NCBI GenBank assembly: GCA_003615045.1
Contig: ML014188.1
Coordinates: 20,885 to 84,884 of the forward strand
Length of the DNA stretch: 64,000 nt
DNA from: Caulochytrium protostelioides
Lineage: Eukaryota > Chytridiomycota > Caulochytriomycetes > Caulochytriales > Caulochytriaceae
Direction of reading: 5' to 3'
Both the position numbers and the translations under genes were made by a program. Below the pieces are notes generated by a model. That model did not search any database and was not told where the DNA came from. It was given only the letters and a program-made list of their open reading frames with translations. Positions 1 through 9,000 of this stretch are shown one piece after another (the first letter of the stretch is position 1; each line of letters begins with the position of its first letter).

Positions 1-129
1 ATCGTCGTCGTCATAACCGTCGTCCTCGTCCTCATCAATTAGGACGTCCTCGTCCTCGTCCTCGTCGGGGCGGTCGTGAGAGGCCAGACGGGCCTCTGGG
101 TCGTCGCGATCACGGTCCATGGTAGCCAT
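1..129 (-). CDS. N-terminus of an acidic protein, cut by the window edge
   Basis: An open frame on the minus strand starts at an ATG whose first base is 129 and runs without a stop to base 1, giving 43 residues. It begins MATMDRDRDDPEARLASHDR and then becomes a run of Asp and Glu containing VLID. A second in-frame ATG three codons later could also be used. Acidic N-termini of this kind are common in nuclear proteins such as chromatin remodellers, chaperones and transcription factors, but no domain is visible, so no function is proposed. The gene is divergent from VMA21. The open frame and the biased composition are seen directly. That it is the start of a real gene is inference. Confidence 0.45.
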   Translation of the reverse strand, partial: MATMDRDRDDPEARLASHDRPDEDEDEDVLIDEDEDDGYDDDD

Positions 130-1638
130 GGCGGCGCGGCAGACGCCGGACGAGATGAGAGCAGGATCGAAATCGAGGGGCCGGTGTGCCAGTCCCGGAA
201 GGCGCCGCGCCGTGTCTTGCAACAATGGGGTGTCACGGAGAAGCGCCGGCCGCGTAGGGGGGACGACGACGTTCTCTCGATCGAGAGTGACGAGCAGTGC
301 GGCCTATGCCGATCAGGATCGGTCCGTCCACGTGGACGCCACGTGGAAATGGAGGTGACAACAGGGGAGTAGTCTTTGGCAGCAGAGGGATGCCGAGGCT
401 GGGCCGAGCGAACCAGGCAGACGCAGATGCAGCAGGTCGCGTTCGAGATGACAGATGGATACGTATAACGCGCGTCAGGGAGGAGAAGGAGGGACGCAGA
501 AGGACGCCTGGAGACGATGATCCGCACGCGGAGCAGCGCTGGAATCGGCGACGGAACATCCGCAACGCGGGAAGGCAAGAAGGCCACGATGCGACAGCGC
601 CAGCACAAAATGGGCCATGTGCCGCCCGAAACACGAGTTTCGTCGCTGCGATGCACTCCGGCGTGACGCGTACGGTTCTCCACTATGCTTGGCTCGTATG
701 ATGCGGTTGACAAATTCAGCTGCTGGGATCAGGTAAAATAAAAAAGAGGGAAGGCGCGGTCTGAATCGACTCAAAGCCGGCCGCGTGGCGTATCGACGTG
801 GAGCTCCCGCCGCCGCCGCCGTGGGCTGAGTCTCGCCGCTTTTTCATCTATTTCCCGCAGGCGGCTGGATGTTGCCGTATTCCAGGCCTTCGAGCGCATA
901 TCCGGTTTGGCTGTATTCACCGAGCTGCGAACCCGAACGTGGTGATTCTTCATTCAAAACAGCGTTGGCTCATTCGAGGAGGGCACGGACCGATGCCACT
1001 CCGCCCTCCGATTCCGGCCCGATGTGCTAGATCTGGGGGGTGTTTCAAGCCCGGCGCGACTTTCTGGCATATCGCATAGGGCATCAGCACAGTTGATGGA
1101 GGTCATGTGATAAGATCATTCAGTGACTCGACGCTGTCGCTGATCTTTCGATCACTCATCTATCGTTCTCAAATGGCTCTCGTCAACGACTGGCATCCTG
1201 GTCCGGCCCGTGCTCATCCAAGTGTTTGGAAAGCGAACAAAAAAAACGATAGAGGGAAAAAGGGGGTCATGCGTCACCCGCAATTGACGCCTGCGGCACG
1301 CACCCATCGGGCCACTCGTGTCAGTCGCTGGGGTCCTGTTGTCCGCCCGCGTCGCCGTGCGTTGCCGTGCACCCCGCCGGTGTGAGCCGATCCGCAGGGC
1401 GGCATTCGCACGGATACGACCCTCGTGGCGGCCGCATGAAGGGCTAAAACAGAACACGTATAAACATGCCGATCGTCGCTTCTCGAACATGCCATTGATG
1501 CAAGGCAGGATGCGATAGCAGGAGTGCTTCTGGCTGCAGAACCCTCCGCTTCTTACTCGGTTCCATCTTCCGTGCGCCCCTCGGCCTTAAGCGCCTTCTT
1601 TGACTGACGCCTCTTAGTCACCCGTTATTTTACTCGCG
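130..1638. other. Divergent intergenic region
   Basis: This stretch lies between the acidic-protein start and VMA21 and would carry both promoters. Several short overlapping open frames occur on both strands, but none has a recognisable domain or a convincing composition. No RNA gene or mobile element is visible. Confidence 0.5.
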
Positions 1639-2403
1639 ATGGCTGCTCAGATGAAATCGACCTCCTCGACGTCACAGACATTACGCCAGCGCATGGCGAT
1701 CGGCGCGCAGGCGGGCGACGACCCCGTTTTCAGCCTGGGCTTCGACACTGGTGGCCCGCGTGCAGCCCCGATGCCGGAGGCGATGCGGCCGCGGGCCAAC
1801 CGCCCGCTCGTCCCGCCCGCCGTGCTCGCCAAGCTCCTCGCCTACTCGGTGGCCATGTTTGCCGCGCCGCTGACCGTCTACTTTGTCGGCCTCGAGCGGT
1901 ACTTCAACAACAACACCACGCTCGCGGGGATCGCGGCCGCCGTGACCGCCAACGTGGTGCTCGTCCTCTTTGTGGTCGACGCGATGCGCGAGGACGATGC
2001 CGACGCGCCGGCTGACGGCGCGAAGGACCCCGTGCACGCGGTTGCGGCGACCGTGGCGACGGCGTCGCGCGCGATGACCCACGACGTGCCCGAGCAGCTC
2101 CACGACGCCGTCGACAAGGCCGTCGATGCGACCGTGGACGCTGCAGCGGCGCTGCTCCGACCCGTGGCGCGCGCCAAGGACCAAGCCGTCGATACGCTCA
2201 AGGCGGTCGACCGCGAAGTCGCTGAGGCCGATGTCTCGCCTGACGAAACATCATCGACGTCGTCAGACGAGACCTCGTCGGGCACGAGCTCGGCGGGGGA
2301 CAGCGCTGATGAGACGGATGCGCTGCCAGATGCGGCGCTTTCGCGCGGCGCGACGCCGGCCTCGGCTGCGGGCGTACGCCAGCGTCGCCGTGCGCGCAAA
2401 TAG
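1639..2403 (+). CDS. VMA21: Vma21-like V-ATPase assembly factor with a long C-terminal tail
   Basis: Vma21 is an ER membrane chaperone that assembles the proteolipid ring of the V-ATPase Vo sector and escorts it to the Golgi. Residues 57-122 hold the whole family core: a first membrane helix (about 61-83, from VPPAVLAKLLAYSVAM), a short lumenal loop with NNNTT, and a second helix (about 94-113) with TLAGIAAAVTANVVLVLFVV followed by AMRED, as in yeast Vma21. At 254 residues the protein is two to three times the usual 77-110. The extra part is a 58-residue N-terminus and a tail of about 135 residues. That tail has an Ala/Val/Asp helical stretch (roughly 130-195), then a Ser/Thr/Asp/Glu-rich segment, and ends RQRRRARK. 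Yeast Vma21 ends in a KKED retrieval signal; the basic end here is not canonical. The start is the first ATG of the frame; the ATG at codon 5 is an alternative. Confidence 0.85.
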   Translation: MAAQMKSTSSTSQTLRQRMAIGAQAGDDPVFSLGFDTGGPRAAPMPEAMRPRANRPLVPPAVLAKLLAYSVAMFAAPLTVYFVGLERYFNNNTTLAGIAAAVTANVVLVLFVVDAMREDDADAPADGAKDPVHAVAATVATASRAMTHDVPEQLHDAVDKAVDATVDAAAALLRPVARAKDQAVDTLKAVDREVAEADVSPDETSSTSSDETSSGTSSAGDSADETDALPDAALSRGATPASAAGVRQRRRARK

Positions 2404-3060
2404 ACCCGGCCGGCATGTCTTTTGCATCGACACGATCCCGTTGACACATCGCCCCACATCGACGCTTCATGCATCTCGACTTATACAGCTCTGCATACGC
2501 AATGGGGTATACGCAACTCTAAAAAAAGGTGATTGGACCCGGAATACATGGTAACTATTTGAACACATTCCCGCAGAACGAAGAGAAACGCGGCACGTGG
2601 TCGAAAGACAACAGAGGAAGGGCAAGCCCGTGAACAATGACGGAACAACGCGGCAGTTCGCGCTTTTGTATCAGGCCATACCCGTCCCGTGTTCGTGAAC
2701 AAGCTATGAGACAGGGAGACACGACCTCGACCCGCCGGAAAGTCAAATGGCGCGATCGCAATGAAGCAACCACATCGTCGGCCACGTGGCATGGCGTGAA
2801 AGGCTCACTGATCTCCGAATCACCGGATCTCCACATCACCGGATGTGGTATCAATCGAAGTGACTGTGTATGTCTCTCGTGACAAGGCAGGCATGCATCA
2901 TGTCGAGCTACGACCGCGCCAAAGCACTGGCGGTCCAATACCAAAAAATGCGGTGCAACAGTCAGGAGTATCATGCCGATCCGCTATGTGATAACGCAAG
3001 GAAGCTGACATTTCTCTCTGTTGCTGTCCGCGTCGTCTCCGGCGAAACAGCCGCGGTTGC
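2404..3060. other. Convergent intergenic region
   Basis: This is 3'-flanking DNA shared by VMA21 (+) and the Dhh1 gene (-). Only short open frames without recognisable content occur. It should hold both polyadenylation regions, but no signal can be assigned confidently. Confidence 0.5.
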
Positions 3061-4296
3061 TTACATGTCGCCCGAGTCGGCGACATAAAGCTTTTTGTCG
3101 ATGACGGGGGGGATCGCGGCAATCTCGGTGCCGAGCTCCTGCTCGATTTTGTAGAGGTTCATGCGGTCTTCGTGAGTGATGAGGTTGATGGCGAGACCGA
3201 GGTGGCCGAAGCGACCGGATCGGCCGATGCGGTGCAAGTAGGTTTCGGCATTCTTGGGGAAGTCGAAGTTGATGACGACGTTAACGGCCTGAATGTCGAT
3301 GCCGCGGGTGAGCAGGTCCGAGCACACGAGGTGGCGCGTCTTGCCGCTGCGGAAGTCGTGGAAGACGCGGTTGCGGTGGCTCTGCTGCATGCGCGCGTGA
3401 ATGTAAAAGCAAGAGAAGCCGAGCTCGGTGATCTTTTGCGCGAGCAGCTCAACGCGGGAGGTCGAGTTGCAGAAGATGATGCTCTGGTTGATCTGGAGCT
3501 TCGAGAACAGCGTGTTGAGCGAGTGAACTTTCTGGCGCTCCTCGACGTAGGCGTAGTACTGCGTGATGCCTTTGAGCGTCAGTTCTTCCATGAGATTGAT
3601 TTCCACGGCGCGCTTGAGCCACTTGTCCTTGAAGGCCTTCACGACCATCGGGAACGTGGCAGAGAAGAGGAGCATCTGACACTGCTGGGCGCAGTGCTGG
3701 ATGAGGCTCTCGATGACAGGCTGGAACTCGGGCGACAAAAGCTTGTCGGCCTCGTCCATCACGAACAGCTCACACTTGCTCAAGTCGGCGATCTGACGGT
3801 TTGCGAGGTCGAGCACACGGCCAGGCGTCGCGACCAGAATATGCACGGTCTGGTCGAGCCGCAGGATGTCATCTCGCAGACTGGTGCCGCCGGTCGTGAC
3901 CATGACCTCGAGCGGCAGATGCTTGCCGAGCTTCTTGCAGACGGCGGAGGTCTGCAGCGCGAGCTCTCGCGTCGGGACGAGGATGAGCGCCTGGATCCAC
4001 TTGTGCTTCACGTTGACCTTCTGCAGCGTCGGGATGATGAACGACGCCGTCTTGCCGGTCCCGTTCTTGGCGCGTGCCAGCATGTCGCGGCCCGCGAGGA
4101 TCATGGGGATCGACTCCTCCTGGATGGGCGACGGGTGCTCAAAGCCGGCCTCGAACAGCCCCATGAGGATCTCGCGCGTCAGGAAGTAGTCCTCGAAGCT
4201 CGTGCCGCGCTTCCCGATCACGTCCTCGGTCTGCTGGCGAGTGTCGCGCTCTGGCGCGACCAGGTTCTTCCGCCAGTCATCCTCTGCAGACGCCAT
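3061..4296 (-). CDS. DHH1: DEAD-box RNA helicase, Dhh1/DDX6/Me31B family
   Basis: Dhh1/DDX6 is a cytoplasmic DEAD-box ATPase that represses translation and activates decapping in P-bodies. The 411-residue protein carries the motifs in order: Q motif GFEHPSPIQ (51-59), Walker A AKNGTGKT (76-83), PTRELALQ (108-115), TPGR (157-160), DEAD (181-184), SAT (212-214), IIFCN (273-277), RGID (331-334) and HRIGRSGR (355-362). The family-specific stretch [19 protein letters not shown] (about 233-251) is nearly that of DDX6. The start chosen begins [15 protein letters not shown]6 has a similar DDWKK just before its core. The same frame stays open upstream to about 4716, but that part is low in family character and looks like leader. 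Yeast Dhh1 has 506 residues and DDX6 483. The difference is the absence of low-complexity tails at both ends; the protein stops at YVADSGDM. Confidence 0.93.
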   Translation of the reverse strand: MASAEDDWRKNLVAPERDTRQQTEDVIGKRGTSFEDYFLTREILMGLFEAGFEHPSPIQEESIPMILAGRDMLARAKNGTGKTASFIIPTLQKVNVKHKWIQALILVPTRELALQTSAVCKKLGKHLPLEVMVTTGGTSLRDDILRLDQTVHILVATPGRVLDLANRQIADLSKCELFVMDEADKLLSPEFQPVIESLIQHCAQQCQMLLFSATFPMVVKAFKDKWLKRAVEINLMEELTLKGITQYYAYVEERQKVHSLNTLFSKLQINQSIIFCNSTSRVELLAQKITELGFSCFYIHARMQQSHRNRVFHDFRSGKTRHLVCSDLLTRGIDIQAVNVVINFDFPKNAETYLHRIGRSGRFGHLGLAINLITHEDRMNLYKIEQELGTEIAAIPPVIDKKLYVADSGDM

Positions 4297-5288
4297 GGAG
4301 GAGAAGGTATGACGGTGAAAAAAAAGCGAGGCAGGGGGGGCGAGACGCGCGATCAGCGGGCCTTGCAGCAAGGAGACGTCGCGATACGCGGTGGCGTCAG
4401 CAAGGCGGGCGGGTGGATAACTCGATCGGGGTGCGGAGGCAGCAACAGCCCCGGCGAGAGGGGATAGCGTGTTGGCGCCCAGAGTGCGGCGGCCACAAGG
4501 CGACGTGGAAGCAGAGGCGGAGGCGAAAGCGAAGGCAGGGCGCGGGATGTTCCAGAGAACCGAATCGCGTCCAATAAGGCGAATAAGGCGGCGACGGGCG
4601 TGTTCTGGTGGGGCAAGGGTACTTCGTGGCGTGTCACCAGTGACGCAACAACGATCATTCAGTATAAAAAAAACTAACGCGTACAGCGAGAATAAGAAAG
4701 AGACGAAACGAGACAAAACGGAAAAGGGTGGGGTGCGACCGGAACTGTAGTGTATCGGCGAGAGACGTCGTCTCGAGTAGAAGAGCGCGTGGTATCAAAA
4801 GCAGTCGAGGAGAGCGGCGTTGTCATCAGGAGTCACGTGAAACAAACGTGGTAGACGCACGTGGCGCGCTGTGCACGGCATCGCATCTCGCCGCGTGCCG
4901 GTCTCGTCGACCCGAGGAGAAGGCGATGCATGCCCGTCTCCGCCTGCGGATGAAGGCCTCGCGCGCCGCGATGCGCATGGCGATGCGCATGGCGTGCGGA
5001 GGGGTCTAGACGCGGCGAATGTCTCGTGTGTCGCGGAGGCGATGCGCCTGGGCCGCGTTGCCCCTGGCGCGCGCGTATGGCCCCGGGAGGCCGTGAGTCG
5101 ACCTCGGGAGGCGGCGGCGGCGGCGGCAGCCAGACGATGCCGCGCACGCCGCTAAGCCCCTGGCATGGCCCCGCCGCGATACTGCCCGTGAGCCAGCGCG
5201 GGGCCGGGGGAGGTCGGCGTCTTGCTCGTGCGGCGGCGAAGGGACGCTTCATGGGCACAGAGGGAGCTTGACGCAGTCGGTGGGGCTC

Positions 5289-5328
5289 GGCACGGCTCGA
5301 CGCGGCACGGCACGGCTCGACGCGGCAC
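5289..5328. repeat. 20-bp tandem duplication
   Basis: Two perfect, adjacent copies of the unit GGCACGGCTCGACGCGGCAC. A partial third copy follows. Confidence 0.85.
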
Positions 5329-5480
5329 GACGCGACCGGGCCTGGCGTGGCCTGACCGCAGGGCACCGCGAACGGTGCGGTGAAGCCGTCGACGCGTGGA
5401 TCGTGGCCGCCGGCTCCACACCCGCGCAGCCAGGCGCGCATGGCTTAGCTGGCGTTTCGCCGTCACCACGGCTGGTCGTA

Positions 5481-5508
5481 TCGCCGTCGCCGTCGCCGTC
5501 GCCGTCGC
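5481..5508. repeat. (GTCGCC)n microsatellite
   Basis: Four to five hexamer copies in non-coding DNA. The same GTCGCC motif recurs at 42065-42099. Confidence 0.8.
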
Positions 5509-6096
5509 GATTGCTGTCGCGATGCCGCCGCCGAACCGAACCGCTCCACCGCGCCAGGACGCTGCGTTAGCCGCCCACGCACACGGGCGAAAGCGCCGCC
5601 CACGATCGAAGGATCACGCCCCCCCATCACGTCCACATCACGGGCACCGGCGTGGGTGACCGAACCGAGGGCCGCGGCCTAGCGAACGAGTGATGTCGGG
5701 GGCGTCATGGGTCATGGGACCGCCGTTGATCCGGGAGATCGACCAGCAGCCGAGAGCGCGCGGCTCGGGCGAGGCGACACGGCGTCCGACGGAGGCTCCC
5801 CCACGCGCCCGCGACGCGGTCTTCCGCTACTTCATCCAGAACGCGACGCTCACGGATACTCATGGCGACGCCCAACGCGCCTCAGACAGCGTCGTTGTCG
5901 AGATCGCGCCGTCGAATGAGGTCACTGGCGCGAAGGAACCCGCTGCAGCAACGCCGAGGGTGCCACACCGAGAGAGCCATCGGTGTGCGAGTCAGCAGAG
6001 GGACGTGTGAGGGCGTCGCGGGTGCCCCAGCTTTTTTCAACAAAATTTAGAAAAGAAAAAGGGGGGGAAGGGGGAAGGTGAAGCGACTTCACAGAG

Positions 6097-9000
6097 TCAG
6101 AGCACGGTGAGCGCTGTCGCCACGGACTCGACGATGGCCGAGGCGGTGGGTATCGCTGCGGCTCGAGCCGTGCTGATCATCATGGTCGCTGTGGCGGACG
6201 CCGTGGCCGCGACGGCTGCGGCCAAGCCATGGTGCTGCATGGTCCAGTCGATATCCTGGTCGGTGACCGACGGCGTCACGGCGTCGTTGATCACATACTC
6301 AGCGATGTTGTAGATGATGTTGGCGATCGTCGAGGCCAACGTCACCATGATGCAGATATGCGCGATCCAGATCGTCGGGATCGGAACCCATTTGGGTACC
6401 GAGCGGAACGCGGGGCTCCGGAACTTCGGATGCATCGGCAGACTTGCGCGGCGGCCGAGGGTGCCCCCGTTCGGGCCCATGACCGACCCCGCAAACGGCG
6501 ACGTCGGCCGCGAGCGCACAGACGAGGCCGCGGCGAGATGTCCGTGGATGGCGGGGCTGCCCGGCACGACGGCCAGGGTGCCCGTCGCGGCGGCAAACGG
6601 CGACGACGCGCCTTCGACGCGACTCGGCGCCACCATGAGATCCAGGCCCGTCTGATGGGGACTCGGCTGGGCCGGCGGCGTCGGGCGGCTGACCGAGAGC
6701 AGGGAAGACGCTTGCGGAGTAGCGACCATGGGCCGTCCGTACGTCGGCCGCATGCCGATCCGCCACGCGTGGCTCCCATCGCTCTCCATGCCGCTGCTCG
6801 CATACTCGGCGGCGTCCGACGGACCACGAGAGACGACATTCAGCAACGTCGACGATCCCGGCCCGTCGCCCGCCAAGACATGGGCCGACGGCACGCTGAG
6901 CGCGTTCGTGCCCGACGCACGCGAAGCCGACAGTTCCGCCAGCGTTTCGGTTGTAGGCTCCAGCGGCCGCGCGGGTACGGCGCCCGACTGGGACAGCGAC
7001 AGGGACGGCGACGAGACCGAAAAGAAGGGCACGGCCGGCAACGCGGCTTGCATCGGGACGGGGCTGCTGACGTACGCGATCGATGGCAAAACGGAATGCG
7101 CTGCAGTCGCGCCCGGGGATAATGAGGTCGTCGCGACGCCGGGGGCCGGGCTGGCATCCGGCAGTGCCGCATTGGCATCGGCATCCGCGTCCGCCGCAGG
7201 ACTCTGCGGAGCTGCAGTGAGCGACGGGGTTAGCGCCAGCGGTACCGACAGACAGGGCGATATGGCAGGAACCGGGACGGTGGAGGACGTCGCCGCGCTT
7301 TCCACGGCAGTGCTTGACCCGATACTCGGACGGAGACTGGGCGATCGCGGCGGCACCGAGCGGCTGCTGGGCGAGAGGGCTAGAGAGAGCGCGTCCCATG
7401 CCAGAACGGGCGCCGCCGCCGCCGCCGCCGCCACCACCGCAGGCGCCGGGGTCTCTGCCGGCGCCGTGTCGATCGCCAGCACCATGGCCAACATGTCGTT
7501 GACGGCGCTCGGGGAGGGCGGTGCAGGGTGCTCTGCGCACGGGCTCGGACTCGAGCTCGGGCTCCAGCTTTTCGGGGACAAGCGGTCGGCTTGCGGTCGC
7601 TCGTCCGAGGACGGCGTCGCCGCTGCGGCCGAGGCGCGGGGGTTGTCGTCGGAAGCGTCAGGCAACGTGATGGTCAAGGCCGGCGGCGGCGGCATGATTG
7701 AGAAGGGCCGAGGCACGGACGTGGACGCTCCCTCGACGGGCAGGCTCTCGACAGCAGGACTAGCGGCGGCACCGACGGCGGCGCTTGCGGATGCACCGCT
7801 CTCCATCTCACTGGGCGAACTCATAAGCGCGCTCACGGGCGCTGTGGGCTCAGAGGAGGTCGGCGATGCCGGGCTGCGGTCGCCGTCACAGACCGTGGGC
7901 GAAGGCGTAATGTGGCGCGGCGCGTTAACGAGCGAGACCGAGTCGGGCGGACTGACGCGGACGTCAGGAATCACGAGTAAGCTGCGCGGTGCGCCGGTAA
8001 AAGCGGGCGCGCGCTCGGCCAGATTTACCGCGCCGCCGTGGCCGATCCCAGCCGAGTCCACCACCGGCTTGGGGCTCAGCCGGCCCATGATGCGGAAATT
8101 AGTGCGGAACAAAGAACCGTGGCTCGTCTGCGGGTGGGCGAGGCCCGTCGCGGTCGATGGGCGGCGACGCAGCGGCGCCGGTAGCGTGCCGGCATGCGGT
8201 CGCGTCGGCGATTCGCCCACCGGCGCATCGAAAGCCGCCGTCGACGGATACCCATCATTGCCAATTTCGGCCATGCCAGGGCCGTTGTTGCCGTGGTTGC
8301 CACCGCCATACCACGCGGCGACCGGGCGGCCGCCGACGGCGTGCGCATACGCCAGTTGCTCCTGCAGCGCCATCGCGTCTTCGGCGTCGGGGTCCGGCAC
8401 ATCGCCAAACAGCTCGGCAAGCTCCCAGCCGTCGATGGGATCGAGATCGTCGTCGGCAATGTCGCTGACGGCTTGCGGCAGGAAATGAAGGCCGCTGCCG
8501 TACCCGGCATACCCTCCCGTGGGGTCCTTCTCGGAGGGCGACGGGTAGAGCGGGCTCGCCGACACCAGCGACCCGTGACGCGGCAGAGGGGCCGCCAGGG
8601 AAGGGCTGCGGGACAAGTCGGGGTCGGGCCGTGTCAAGGTGAGCACCGGCGACGGATGGAGACTGCCGTTGGTGGCGGCCACCACGCGGTCTCGGTCACG
8701 ACCCGCCTCGTTGACGCCACCTGGCGAGCTGGCGGTGCTACCGGCGGTGCTCATTTCGCTGTCCCGATGGCTGCTGGACGGCTCGAAGAGCCATCGCGGC
8801 ATCGACATGCTCGTCAGACTCGCGTGGCGCTTTGAACGCCGCGGCGGCACCCGGAGCCGGCCGCCTGCCGCTGCCATATGGGGATCGCTCGTCATGGCCG
8901 ATGGCGACAGACTGGCCTTGGCGCCGGCCAGCCCGGGCGGCGTGGCGGCCGTCTCGCCAGTCTGGATATGCAGCGGGGGCCGCGATGTGGCGGAAGCCGC

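Larger units (their letters stand above)
4297..6096. other. Gene-poor interval between Dhh1 and the AAAP transporter genes
   Basis: About 1.8 kb of very GC-rich DNA that holds the Dhh1 promoter side and the 3' side of the transporter gene. It contains a 20-bp tandem duplication (5289-5328) and a short (GTCGCC)n run (5481-5508). A 106-codon frame at 5690-6010 has no recognisable domain. No gene can be supported. Confidence 0.45.

Noticed and set aside
3172-4467. A 431-codon plus-strand frame opposite Dhh1
   Set aside because: It is the reverse complement of a conserved helicase, without domains.
5690-6010. A 106-codon plus-strand frame downstream of the transporter gene
   Set aside because: No domain, no intron signals, and it would overlap the expected 3' flank of the transporter gene.
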